DNA of 26,533 bases from SZUA-430 sp044375275 (GCA_044375275.1 JBILMZ010000018.1:1-26533), one strand, 5' to 3'; positions 7,560 to 16,986 are shown, counted from the first letter of the stretch. Notes: generated by a model from the sequence alone, not told the origin. Made by a program: numbers and translations.

Positions 7560-7587
7560 TCCGGTACGCATCCACATGCGTACCGGA
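7560..7587 (-). promoter_or_regulatory. Perfect 12-bp hairpin just before the FeS photolyase start
   Basis: TCCGGTACGCAT (7560-7571) and ATGCGTACCGGA (7576-7587) are exact reverse complements around a 4-nt loop. On the minus strand the hairpin begins 13 nt after the autotransporter stop. It ends 4 nt before the photolyase ATG, so its second arm contains the only Shine-Dalgarno-like GGA. There is no T-run. It could separate two cistrons of one mRNA, stabilise the upstream transcript end, hide the ribosome site, or bind a dimeric regulator. Confidence 0.6.
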
Positions 7588-7600
7588 TTACTTGCAGGAT

Positions 7601-10600
7601 TTACCAGGTTGCCCGGCCGCCAACCGAAACCATGGCCGAAGTGCTGTCCTCGCTGAATGCACCCTGTGCATCGACATAGCCCATGACCCGTCCCGAGATG
7701 GGCATCGTGAGCGACGCACCCGCCGAGAACACGTCCCGGGCATAGGTTGCTCCATCCACGTCGAAGAACACGGTCGGATCACCGGCGAACGCTGCCGAGA
7801 ACTCCTGCCGGCGATCCAGCATCTCGTGACGCCAGTCGACGCGAAGCTGCGGCACCAGATTGCGGTCACCAATGTCAAACACGCGCGACACGCGTGCACT
7901 GAGGATCGACCGGAGGGAGTTGGAATCATCCGGACGAACGATCAGCGACAGTCCGCCTCCGCCACTCTCCTGGAAATCCATCGGATAGGCCCCCTGGTAG
8001 TTGAAGGCCAGCGTAGGTTCGAAACGATAACCATCGAACTCCATGATCGTGCCACCCTCCACGGAGGCCGTGAGAGCCCAACTGCGAGCAAAACTGTGGA
8101 TGTCGTAGTCGAGCAGGCCGATGGTCATGAAACGGTCTGCACTCGCCTGCGTACCAATGACGCTCAAATTGCCGTTCACGAACGCTTCAGCGCCACCATA
8201 CGAAACATAGGCACCAAACTGGCCGGACCGGATCGTTGACTGGTTATCGCTGGACTCGAAATCCACGCTGGTTTCGACATACTGCAACGCCACACCGGCA
8301 AGCAGCAGCGAGTTGAACACGCGGTCCACACCGGCAATCACGCCACCCGTCCACTGCGTGGAACCGGGCCCATTGAAGTCACCCGTGGTTTCACCCCAGG
8401 CCCCAATCGCCCGCCCCCAGACGGACGTGCTTCCCGCGTCGCGAATGCCGGTCTCAAGCCAGTCGAAGGCCGTCGGATCACCGAGCACATCGGACATGAC
8501 TTCGCCACCGCTCGTCGACGCCTGCGCATAGCGCCTCAGGCACCAGCTCTCGCCAGCGACGGTGCAACCGGTCGTGCGCGCAGCATTCACACGCTCCCCG
8601 ACAGACTGCTTCCAGGGATCATCGGTCCGCAGGCCTGCTCCCGTGTTCTCGGAGTTCTCTGCACCTGCAATTGCGGCATAGATCGCCGGAATGCTGCCCG
8701 GCGGCGTCGACCCGATCACCGTGATCAGGTTCACGATATCCGGATCCGACGGTCCATTCGTGAAGATGTCTTCGAGAGCGTCACCCACATTGTTGTCATT
8801 GCTGCCACCGCCGCCCAGAGACGAGAAGGCATTGCGGGTCACCTGGATGCCGGCGGAAGTCGGGGTGTAGATCCCGGCAACCGAGAAGAGGCCGCTCGGC
8901 GACTGAAGCAGGTTGACGGAACCGAACGTACCCGTAACGCCCGAACCCGAAATCACGTTGCTGTAGGTGAACGAGGTCGCAAGCGTACCACCGAAGCTGA
9001 TCGGATCCAGATACACGCCCACATTCGCATTCGCGATGTTGGCGGAACCCGAGAGGCTGATCTGCGGATACTGCGATGTATTCGTCGTGAGGAACAGGTT
9101 CAGGTTCGAACCCGATGCCAGGTTCAGCGTTCCGCCGGACAGTGACGTGTTGTCGTCAAGGTACATCGTGCCGCCGGAACTGACCGACAGCGCGCCAAGG
9201 CCGGTACCCGTCATGCCACCACCATTGACGCCCTGCACGGAGCCGCCAAGGAACGCCGAGGCGCCACCAAGAACGCTGAAGGATGACATGCCGTTGAGCG
9301 CACCCGAGGGCGTGACCGTCAGGTTTCCACCTGCCACCGACAATGCGCCCGTGAAGCTGTTGATGCCGGTGAGGTTCATCGTACCCGTGCCCGACTTCGT
9401 CAACCCGCCGAGACCGGTTGAAGAACCGGAGAACACGCTTGAACTGTTGTCGATACCCGTCGTCAGGATCGAACCGGTGCCGAGGTTGAGAATGCCGCTA
9501 CCCGTCAGGCTTCCCACCGACTCGCTGCCCAGCACGCCGAGCGTGCCGGCTGCCCCGATGTTGACCGCCGCGCTGTTCGACAGGGCGCTACCACCCGTCA
9601 CGTTGAGCGTGCCGGCCGTGATCGTCGTTGCACCCGTATAGGTGTTTGCACCCGACAGCAGCAGCGTGCCCGTGCCGATCTTCTCGATCGGACGCGGACC
9701 GCCGATTTCGCTTATCGCGCCCGACTGCTGAGCCGAGTCGGCCGCCAGCACTTCAAGCTGCGTCGTGTTGCTGTTGACGATGATCGGTGTCGCACTATTG
9801 ACCGCGTTGGCATAGGAAATGACCGAACCGAACGTCGTGATCGGACCCGTTCCTGCAGCATTGCTGTTCAGCAGGCGAATGCCGCCCTGCATCAGGTCGA
9901 TGCCACCCGTAAACGTGTTGGTGCCGCCCAGGTGCAGCATGCCCGAGCCCGTCTTCGTGAAGCCCCAGGGTCCACCCGTCTCGCCGATGTTGCCGTTCAG
10001 GATGCTGAAGTTCGAGTTCACGTCGATCGTCGCACCCGCACCAGCCAGCGTGATCGTGTTGTTGAAGACCTGACTGTTTCCGAAGCCGAGGGCGTTGTTG
10101 AGCGAAAGCGTCGAGGGACCATTGATGTTGAGGTTCCCGGTTCCAAGCGCGTCCTGCCAGTACAGTTGCAGCGTACCGGCATCGAGATTGACGGTACCTG
10201 TAAATCCGCCATTGAGCGCACCGCTCACCAAGAGCTTGCCCGCGCCCGACTTGTTGATCGTGCCGCCCTGGATGGTGGCGACGGAGATCTCCGCTGTCGC
10301 GCCAGCGCCGGTGCCGACATTCATCTGCACGAAATCGAACAGGCTCAGCAATCCAAACGTCGACGTCACTCTTGCATTATCTGTCAGGTTCACCACGCCG
10401 ACGGTCTGGCTCGTGTCTTCCACGTCCAGCGTGGCGCCATCCGCAATCGTGATGTTCGATCCAGCAGCGCCAGCCCGACCAGAGCCGGAAAGCAGGAGAG
10501 TACCTGCTGAAACCGTCGTACCGCCCGTATAGTTGTTCGAGCCCGTCAGTGTGAAAGTTCCCGTGCCGACCTTCGACAACCCGCCCGAACCGAACACAAT

Positions 10601-13600
10601 GCCTGCAACACTCGTCGAGGCATTGTTGCCACCCGTCGTCAGGATGTTCGACCCCAAGTCAATCGAGCTATCCAGGTCGCCGCCGATGCTGCCAATCGTC
10701 TGGTTGGTATTGATCTGCAGCCTGGGCCCATCGCCAAAACCGATATACGACATGTTGATCGAAGCCGTATCGGTCAGCGCCGCATCGTTCGCCGCGATGA
10801 GCGTGCCCGAACCGATCCCGACATTTGAAAGCGTATTCGTTCCGGAGAGAGTCAGGGACCCGCCGCCAAACGCCTTGCTGAAGGTTCCGGTCACTGTCAA
10901 ATCTGCACTGATGTTGCCGACTTGCCCGAAAGCGTTGCCATTGACCGTCAGGCTGCCGTTCTGGATCGATCCTACCGACAATCCCAGCGAGCCAACGGTT
11001 TGCGCGGTGCCGCCCAGATCAAGCGTTCCCTGCACGAACAGGCCGACAGTCGATGCACCAAGTGTTCCCGCACCAGCGATCGTCAGTCCGCCCTGGTTCA
11101 AACGCATGTTGCCGGTCAGCGTGTTTGCGCCTGACAGGGTCAGCGTGCCGGACCCTTCCTTCTCGAAGTCGCCCGAACCGAAGATGACACCGGCGTAAGC
11201 CGTGGAGAGGTTATTGCCGCCCGACGTCAGTGTTTCAGCATTCAGCTGAACCGAGGTCCCCACACTGCCTGCAAGAGAACCAATTCTCTCGCTTGTGGTC
11301 ACGGTAAGCACGCCACCATTCACAACCACCTGACCCGAATCCGCGATGGCGCTGCCGCCAGCGAGGCTCAACAAGCCCGCATTGACCGTCGTGACGCCGG
11401 AATAGGTATTCGCTCCAAAAAGCTGGACGGAACCCGTACCATCCTTCGTGAACGAGCCAGTGCCCGTCGCGATATTTCCAAGGAACTGGGTGTTGCCGAC
11501 ACCACCCACCGTTAGGTCCTGCCCGGCCCCGCCGATGGCGCCAGTAATGTTCAGATTACCCAACAGGGAGTCCGAGTTGATACGGCTGGCCGACCCAAGC
11601 GTAATGTCCCCGGTATAATCGACGACACCCGTGATGTGGCGAAGCGCGCCACCATTGCTGATGCCTGAACCGTTGAGCGTCAGGGCCTCGGCGCCGATGA
11701 TCATGGCGCCACCAATTTCTAGCGCCGCACCGGAAGCGACAACCGTGCCGCCAGTTGTCGTACCGAGCGCCTGGGCGTTAAGGATCCTGAGCACGCCGGC
11801 ATTCACGTTGGTGGTGCCGTCATAGCTGTTCGCGCTGCCAAGGATGAAAGTCCCCGTGCCTTCCTTCGTCAGACCACCTGTACCGGAGATGTCGCCGCTG
11901 AAGCTTGTCGACAGGTTGTTCCCACCCGTCGTCAGGTTCGCATTGAGAACAACCGATCCCGTCCCGGCAATCGATCCCGTTGTCAGGTTGCTGGCGACCT
12001 GGAGCACGCCAGGCGTAAGGATGTTGTTGGCACCAGTTGCGCCAAGCTGGCCTGTCCCCGCCACCAGCGTGCCGTTCTGGACATCGAAGCCAAGCGACGA
12101 GAGCCCGGCCACGCCGGTCAGGGTGACCGTCGACGTGTCGGCCTTCTGATAGCTCTCGAAGTTCGTGAACACCGTACCGATGGTGGCAACGTTGAAGTTG
12201 AAGTTCGTGGCACCAGAGAGCTGAAGCGTGTCCAATCCCGCCAGGGCGTCGATCGGCGTGACCTGGCTTGTCGTGCTGTCGACGAAGCAGGCATCATCGC
12301 CAACCGTCACCGAACATCCCGGAGCCGCAAGCGTGCTCTGCAGGAAGAAGCCGTCATCCGAACCCGAATAGTTCGCGATATACGCCAGGTCATAGAAATA
12401 GCTCCCGAGCAGGTAGCTCGACATCGTGAAGTCGGCAGCAGACGTCGTTCCACCAACGCGTACGAGCTGGATGCCATTTCCAACCGTTGCGGCTGGAGAT
12501 CCCGACGGCGCAAATGTCAGCAGGTTGATGGCCGTGGGCGATCCCAGCACGTTGCCGGCGATGTTCAGGAAGTCGTGCGTGGTCCCGTTGACCGGAGCGC
12601 CTACATTGTTGAACTGCACTTCGACATCGAGCACGCCGCCGCCTGTGTAGTTGCCAAGCACGGTCGTCGTTCCCGGCGAGTTGCCACTCGCGAGCGTTCC
12701 AAGATTGATCAGGTTGCCGTTGATGGTGTTCGTGCCCGAGAGGCGGGCGCCAGCATTGACCGCGATGTTGCCGGTCGCCGTGCCGTTGAAGTTCAGCTCA
12801 CCGGCGGCAACGGTCGTCGACTCCTGGTTCATGTCGCCGGACACAGACAACGTTCCGGTACCGGTCTTCTGCAAACCGCTCGTCAACCCGCCGAAGATCG
12901 TTCCGCTCCACGATGTGCTGGTGTTGTTGCCGCCAGTGATGAGCGTCTTCGTGGTGAGCGCAAGGGTGCCGGCGCCAGCCAGACTGCCAATCGTCTCATC
13001 GCCATCGAGCTGAAGCGTGGCACCGCCGGCAACAGACACTGAATTCGAATTGCTGATTGCGCTACCGCCTTGAAGCACCAGCGTCCCGCTATTGATCGTG
13101 GTCTGCCCGGAATAGGAGTTCGTCCCACTGAGTGTCGTGGTCCCGCCGCCGTTCTTGATCAGCGTCGCTGTGCCCGTGAGGTTGGCACTGATCAGGCCCT
13201 GTTCGGCGTAAAGGAAATTGCTGGTGTTCAGTGTGCCGTTGACAACGGCATTATCGTAACCCTCGAACATCGTCAGCAACGAGATGTTTTGCGTCGTTCC
13301 GCCCAGGTCGAGCGTACCCAGGCCGCCAAAGCCGGAAATGCCAACACTCATGTTGGAAGCACCGAACGTGCCCCCGCCACTGACGGTTACCGTTCCCCTG
13401 CCGATGCCGAGATAGTTGTTTGAGTTCAAACCCGTCAGCGTTGTCGTGCCGGCCCCCGACTGTCCAACCTGACCACCCGACAGCACGCCTGAGTAGGTGT
13501 ATGAACCACTCTGCTCGAAGTCGAACCACGCCTGGCCATTGTCGACAATCTGAATGTCACCCGCTATGGCGCCGCCGTTGCCCAGCTTCATGCGGCCACC

Positions 13601-16393
13601 TACAACAGTGGTGAGCCCCGTGTAGGTGTTTGCGCCGGTCAGGTAGAATTCGGCTGTGCCAACCTTGGTCAGGCCGCCCGTGCCGGACAGGACGCCGCTG
13701 AAGGTCGTTACGGCATTGGTTCCACCCGACGTCAGCGTGTTGCTGCCCAGCGAAACATTGCCGGCTCCAGCGAGGCTGCCAATGGTCTCGTCATTGTCGA
13801 GTTGAAGCGTTGCGCCAGAGGCCACGGTCACGGCGCTCGTATTCGTGATGGCGCTGCCACCCTGGACAACCAGCGTGCCGCCATTGATCGTTGTTGGCCC
13901 GGTATAGGTGTTCGACCCGGACAGAACCGAAGTGCCGCCATTGAATTTTAGCAGCGCCGCCGTTCCGCCAAGATTGGCGCTGACCAGACCACCCTCCGCA
14001 AATATGGCGCTTGAAACATTCAGATTGCCGTTGGAAACAACCTGCGAGCCGCCGTTGAACAGGTTCAGCACACCGATCGACTGCGTCGAGCCATTCAGGT
14101 CCAGAACACCCCCGGACATCGCAACCAGCATGTCGGATGCACCCAGCGTGCCTGCGCCGTCAAACGTCAGCGTGCCCCCGGTGATGCCGGTGTAGGCATG
14201 AGTGTTGGCACCGGTCCAGGTCGTGGTGCCCGATCCAGTCAGCGCCACGTTGTAGCCTGAAATCACGCCGCTGTAGGTATAGTCCGCGCTCTTTGAGAAC
14301 TGCAGGAAATCATTGGGCGAATCGTTTGCAATGTTGATGTTGCCAGCGATTTCACCGGCACCCGACAGGATGATGCGCCCCGCACTGATCGTCGTCAGAC
14401 CGGTGTAGGTGTTCGCTGCCGTCATGGTGAGAACGCCGTTGCCGGTCTTCTCCAGCGGTCGCGAACCACCGGTCTCGCTGATCACACCGGACTGCGTTGC
14501 GGAACCTGTTACCTGAAGCTGTGTCATGTTTGAGTTGAGGATGATGGGCGCCGCGTTGTTGACGCCAGGCGCCAGGTCGATCACCGAACCGGTGGTCGTG
14601 ATCGAACCGAGTCCTGCAGCACCATTGCTGGCAAGGCGCAAGGTACCCTGCGCGACTTCGATGCCGCCATTGAACGTGTTGTTTCCGGAAAGCGTCAGGA
14701 TGCCGGTGCCAACTTTTTTCAGCGATCCGCCCAAGCCGGAAATGGTCCCTGAAAGTGTTGCGTTGGCATTGCTGCCGCCGGCTTCAAGCAGATTGCTGCC
14801 CAGAACAATCGAACCCGCACCAAAGATATTCGGGGCAACATAGGAAGGATCGGAAAGTGTCTCGATGTCGAGCACGCCGGAAGCCGACGCCAGATTGATC
14901 GACGTGGGCGCAGTATTCCCGGCATTAGAGATGAACGCAGCGCCATTGATCACAAGACTGGCGACGGGCGAAAGATCGACACCGCTGAACCGCTGCAGTG
15001 CGCCCGGCGCAATCGTGATGTTGCCCGCGGTCAGCATGACACCTGATGCAATCCCGTCCGTACCCGTGATTGTCAGCAACCTGCCATCAAGGTCAACGGT
15101 CCCGGTTCCACCAGTCAGTCCACCGACCGACACGTCAAACCCGTTCAGGTCGAGCGTGGTGCCGGACAGGCCGCCGATCAGACCGCTACCAAAAGCCGTC
15201 GAAGATCCGGCCCTCAAGGTGCCGCCGAAAAGAAAAATGCCGCCGCTGAATGTGTTGTTGCCGGACAGCGTGGCGCTGCCGAAGGTGAATTCGGAGGTGA
15301 TTTGCCCGCCGCCAGTAATGTTACCCGTGACGTTCAGCGCCCCGTCAGTGCGGAAGAGCCCCAACGAGCCATCAGTCAACGCAATGTCACCTGCAACCGA
15401 CCCTGTCGTCGTCCCGAAACCAAGGAAGAGTTGGCCACCGCCATTGATCGTCGTGACACCGGTATAGGTGTTCGCGCCTGCAAGCGCGTAGACAGTATCC
15501 GTCGTGATGTTCAGCCCGAAATTGTTGCCTTCGTCGGAAATCACGCCGTGCTGGACAATACTGACACCTGGATCGGCCGTAATCTCAACCGTGCCGGCCT
15601 TCAGGACGATCGCATTGTTGTGGTTTTGTCCAGCGCGGAAATAGTTGATGGTCGTATTGTCGTAGGCGTTGACCGTTCCGGTACCGAGCACACCTTGCCA
15701 CCCCAGGTCCAGCACGCCCGCATTCAACTCGACGACGCCGGACGAAAAGAAGTTGCTGGGCGCATCGAGCCTGAGCGTTCCTGCGCCATTCTTGTTGATC
15801 GTGCCGAAGGTGAACCTGTTGGTATCGATCAGGGCAGTTGTTCCGGCGCCCGTGGAGACGTTGATCGTGGACGAAAGCAGTGTCCCGAGCGGAAAAATCC
15901 CGAACGCTTCGCCGATCAGGCTTGCATTGTCGGTCATGGTCAGCGTGCCGACAGTCTGCGTGGTGTTGGTCAGGTCCAGCGTCCCACCGTTCGCGATGAT
16001 CAGGTTCCCACCTGCGGCACCGAGTGTCCCCCCATCGTCGACACGCAGAATGCCGGCATTGATGGTCGTGAGACCCGTATAGGTATTGGCGCCCGTAAGA
16101 ACGACCGTATCGCTCGTGGATTTCTCTAGTGCGGCCGCACCCGCCAGCACCGCACTAATCGTACCTTTGCGCAAATCGTAGAGGTCGGAGGCAACAAATC
16201 TCCCGTTTGTGACAGTTCCGTCGATCAGGGTGAGCGTGTCGTCAATGTAATCGCCCCCTCCATAGAAGAAGCTGAGATCCAGTTCATCACCGTTTTCGAC
16301 AACGGTCGCGGCAAGCACCACAGAGACTCCAAGAGAGGCCACGAGCGCCGTCGTTGCCAGAAGCGCATTGCGCATTGTGCGGGACCGGTTCAT
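7601..16393 (-). CDS. Giant autotransporter (type Va) with PATR beta-helix passenger
   Basis: This is a protein of about 2930 aa. A signal peptide (MNRSRTMRNALLATTAL..., cleavage near residue 28) leads into a long beta-helical passenger. It carries about 20 copies of the passenger-associated repeat, e.g. LSGANTYTGATTITAGTL. From about residue 2653 (SVWGRAIGAWG) to the end there is a C-terminal outer-membrane beta-barrel finishing with an aromatic residue (GGRATW), as expected for BAM recognition. The ATG at 16393 forms an ATGA overlap with the fecR stop. This is preferred to the TTG two codons upstream (16399). The passenger should be displayed on or released from the cell surface. No protease or enzyme motif is visible, so adhesion or matrix function is likely. 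Cysteines are rare, with close pairs at about 1360-1370 and 2610-2620. Internal duplications and a passenger-end-like module at about 1230-1355 are described separately. Confidence 0.92.
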   Translation of the reverse strand: MNRSRTMRNALLATTALVASLGVSVVLAATVVENGDELDLSFFYGGGDYIDDTLTLIDGTVTNGRFVASDLYDLRKGTISAVLAGAAALEKSTSDTVVLTGANTYTGLTTINAGILRVDDGGTLGAAGGNLIIANGGTLDLTNTTQTVGTLTMTDNASLIGEAFGIFPLGTLLSSTINVSTGAGTTALIDTNRFTFGTINKNGAGTLRLDAPSNFFSSGVVELNAGVLDLGWQGVLGTGTVNAYDNTTINYFRAGQNHNNAIVLKAGTVEITADPGVSIVQHGVISDEGNNFGLNITTDTVYALAGANTYTGVTTINGGGQLFLGFGTTTGSVAGDIALTDGSLGLFRTDGALNVTGNITGGGQITSEFTFGSATLSGNNTFSGGIFLFGGTLRAGSSTAFGSGLIGGLSGTTLDLNGFDVSVGGLTGGTGTVDLDGRLLTITGTDGIASGVMLTAGNITIAPGALQRFSGVDLSPVASLVINGAAFISNAGNTAPTSINLASASGVLDIETLSDPSYVAPNIFGAGSIVLGSNLLEAGGSNANATLSGTISGLGGSLKKVGTGILTLSGNNTFNGGIEVAQGTLRLASNGAAGLGSITTTGSVIDLAPGVNNAAPIILNSNMTQLQVTGSATQSGVISETGGSRPLEKTGNGVLTMTAANTYTGLTTISAGRIILSGAGEIAGNINIANDSPNDFLQFSKSADYTYSGVISGYNVALTGSGTTTWTGANTHAYTGITGGTLTFDGAGTLGASDMLVAMSGGVLDLNGSTQSIGVLNLFNGGSQVVSNGNLNVSSAIFAEGGLVSANLGGTAALLKFNGGTSVLSGSNTYTGPTTINGGTLVVQGGSAITNTSAVTVASGATLQLDNDETIGSLAGAGNVSLGSNTLTSGGTNAVTTFSGVLSGTGGLTKVGTAEFYLTGANTYTGLTTVVGGRMKLGNGGAIAGDIQIVDNGQAWFDFEQSGSYTYSGVLSGGQVGQSGAGTTTLTGLNSNNYLGIGRGTVTVSGGGTFGASNMSVGISGFGGLGTLDLGGTTQNISLLTMFEGYDNAVVNGTLNTSNFLYAEQGLISANLTGTATLIKNGGGTTTLSGTNSYSGQTTINSGTLVLQGGSAISNSNSVSVAGGATLQLDGDETIGSLAGAGTLALTTKTLITGGNNTSTSWSGTIFGGLTSGLQKTGTGTLSVSGDMNQESTTVAAGELNFNGTATGNIAVNAGARLSGTNTINGNLINLGTLASGNSPGTTTVLGNYTGGGVLDVEVQFNNVGAPVNGTTHDFLNIAGNVLGSPTAINLLTFAPSGSPAATVGNGIQLVRVGGTTSAADFTMSSYLLGSYFYDLAYIANYSGSDDGFFLQSTLAAPGCSVTVGDDACFVDSTTSQVTPIDALAGLDTLQLSGATNFNFNVATIGTVFTNFESYQKADTSTVTLTGVAGLSSLGFDVQNGTLVAGTGQLGATGANNILTPGVLQVASNLTTGSIAGTGSVVLNANLTTGGNNLSTSFSGDISGTGGLTKEGTGTFILGSANSYDGTTNVNAGVLRILNAQALGTTTGGTVVASGAALEIGGAMIIGAEALTLNGSGISNGGALRHITGVVDYTGDITLGSASRINSDSLLGNLNITGAIGGAGQDLTVGGVGNTQFLGNIATGTGSFTKDGTGSVQLFGANTYSGVTTVNAGLLSLAGGSAIADSGQVVVNGGVLTVTTSERIGSLAGSVGTSVQLNAETLTSGGNNLSTAYAGVIFGSGDFEKEGSGTLTLSGANTLTGNMRLNQGGLTIAGAGTLGASTVGLFVQGTLDLGGTAQTVGSLGLSVGSIQNGSLTVNGNAFGQVGNISADLTVTGTFSKAFGGGSLTLSGTNTLSNVGIGSGTLIAANDAALTDTASINMSYIGFGDGPRLQINTNQTIGSIGGDLDSSIDLGSNILTTGGNNASTSVAGIVFGSGGLSKVGTGTFTLTGSNNYTGGTTVSAGTLLLSGSGRAGAAGSNITIADGATLDVEDTSQTVGVVNLTDNARVTSTFGLLSLFDFVQMNVGTGAGATAEISVATIQGGTINKSGAGKLLVSGALNGGFTGTVNLDAGTLQLYWQDALGTGNLNINGPSTLSLNNALGFGNSQVFNNTITLAGAGATIDVNSNFSILNGNIGETGGPWGFTKTGSGMLHLGGTNTFTGGIDLMQGGIRLLNSNAAGTGPITTFGSVISYANAVNSATPIIVNSNTTQLEVLAADSAQQSGAISEIGGPRPIEKIGTGTLLLSGANTYTGATTITAGTLNVTGGSALSNSAAVNIGAAGTLGVLGSESVGSLTGSGILNLGTGSILTTGIDNSSSVFSGSSTGLGGLTKSGTGTMNLTGINSFTGALSVAGGNLTVTPSGALNGMSSFSVLGGASAFLGGSVQGVNGGGMTGTGLGALSVSSGGTMYLDDNTSLSGGTLNLASGSNLNLFLTTNTSQYPQISLSGSANIANANVGVYLDPISFGGTLATSFTYSNVISGSGVTGTFGSVNLLQSPSGLFSVAGIYTPTSAGIQVTRNAFSSLGGGGSNDNNVGDALEDIFTNGPSDPDIVNLITVIGSTPPGSIPAIYAAIAGAENSENTGAGLRTDDPWKQSVGERVNAARTTGCTVAGESWCLRRYAQASTSGGEVMSDVLGDPTAFDWLETGIRDAGSTSVWGRAIGAWGETTGDFNGPGSTQWTGGVIAGVDRVFNSLLLAGVALQYVETSVDFESSDNQSTIRSGQFGAYVSYGGAEAFVNGNLSVIGTQASADRFMTIGLLDYDIHSFARSWALTASVEGGTIMEFDGYRFEPTLAFNYQGAYPMDFQESGGGGLSLIVRPDDSNSLRSILSARVSRVFDIGDRNLVPQLRVDWRHEMLDRRQEFSAAFAGDPTVFFDVDGATYARDVFSAGASLTMPISGRVMGYVDAQGAFSEDSTSAMVSVGGRATW
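9635..10540 (-). repeat. Composite passenger block duplicated from the N-terminal part
   Basis: Approximate limits. The translated block here (from GSNNYTGGTTVSAGTLLL to LSGANTYTGATTITAG) resembles two separate N-terminal pieces of the same protein. The first part (about 9915-10540) matches 15460-16100; shared marks include DLTNTTQTVG / DVEDTSQTVG, GTINKNGAGTL / GTINKSGAGKL and GVLGTGTVN / DALGTGNLN. The second part (about 9635-9925) matches 14400-14690, e.g. SETGGSRPLEKTGNGVL / SEIGGPRPIEKIGTGTL. In the N-terminal region the two pieces are separated by about 770 nt that have no counterpart here. Similarity is at protein level and clearly old. Confidence 0.65.
12838..14416 (-). repeat. Tandem duplication of a 261-residue passenger module
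   Basis: Approximate limits. Two consecutive units, 13634-14416 and 12838-13633, have the same order of features. Each opens with ANTYTGLTT, then a GxIAG step, then YTYSGV, an FGAS/LGAS step, a GLxSANLxGTA segment, and TTINxGTLVxQGGSAI followed by DETIGSLAGAG. The ANTYTG codons of the two units are 783 nt (261 codons) apart. The DNA has diverged, so the duplication is not recent. It shows how the passenger grew by adding whole beta-helix modules and not single repeats. Confidence 0.75.
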
Positions 16394-16986
16394 GGGCAAC
16401 CCTCCACCTTCCCGAGTTCAATGACACCGATCTCTCCACTCGGCTTGATGGTGACTTTCTCGCCCGGCGACAGGAAAACCGTCTGCCCCGTCTGCTTGGA
16501 CGTGACAAAGGCATCGCCCTCATCAAGGCCGACGGTCGTCGTGCCGTCTTCGGTCACAAGCGTGCGGATGGTCGTGCCGCGAATACCGATGGATGTCGTC
16601 GGCGTGTCGATCTGCACGCGATCCTTGGGCATCGTGCCCGATACGAATCGGAAGGCGCCCTTCGTGTAACGCACCACCTGGCGGCCCGCGCCACCAGGAC
16701 CTGCATAGACATACTGGTCGACGACCAGGAACGACGACGGTCCCATGCTGAGCCGGCTGTTGTCGAGGAAGGTCACCTGAAGCGCGCCGTTGGGGGCCGT
16801 CTGCAACGCACCGAACTGGAAGATGGGAGCATTGAACCCGAGGGGAACGGGTCTGTTCTGCGGAAGCGCTTGCGTCGCCATCGGCCGGAGCGCGGTAGCG
16901 CGCCCGACGACGTTCTGAGCTTGAACAGGCAAAGCCACGGCCAGCACGAATGCGGCCAGGCACGTACGTACCCACCAGATGTACAT
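16390..16986 (-). CDS. Periplasmic FecR-domain protein, autotransporter operon partner
   Basis: This 198-aa exported protein has a signal peptide at 1-23 (VRTCLAAFVLAVALPVQAQ). A FecR domain follows, with VTFLDNSRLSMGPSS (71-85), a KGAFRFVSG step (109-117), TPTTSIGIRGT (128-138) and GDAFV (157-161). Unlike classical FecR anti-sigma regulators it has no cytoplasmic N-terminal domain or transmembrane anchor after cleavage, and no sigma-factor gene is nearby. The start at 16986 has GGGGA about 6 nt upstream. Its stop overlaps the autotransporter start (ATGA, 16390-16393), so the two proteins are made together. Secreted FecR-like proteins beside autotransporters recur in alphaproteobacteria, but no function is established. 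A role in folding, export or anchoring of the giant passenger is inference. Confidence 0.88.
   Translation of the reverse strand: MYIWWVRTCLAAFVLAVALPVQAQNVVGRATALRPMATQALPQNRPVPLGFNAPIFQFGALQTAPNGALQVTFLDNSRLSMGPSSFLVVDQYVYAGPGGAGRQVVRYTKGAFRFVSGTMPKDRVQIDTPTTSIGIRGTTIRTLVTEDGTTTVGLDEGDAFVTSKQTGQTVFLSPGEKVTIKPSGEIGVIELGKVEGCP

Noticed and set aside
8967..15467. Several open frames of 100-225 codons on the plus strand opposite the autotransporter
   Set aside because: They are rich in V, P and S in a repetitive way that mirrors the antisense of the GTG/ANTYTG-type repeats, have no ribosome sites or domains, and sit opposite a clear gene.
9637..16085. Recurring DNA string with core GTAGGTGTT/ATAGGTGTT, resembling a regular repeat array
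   Set aside because: It is the antisense of codons for the ANTYTG motif in the PATR repeats, and spacing is irregular, so it is neither a CRISPR array nor a non-coding repeat.
16394..16399. TTG start for the autotransporter two codons upstream of the chosen ATG
   Set aside because: The ATG at 16393 gives the classical ATGA overlap with fecR and a normal signal peptide; the TTG adds only two residues.
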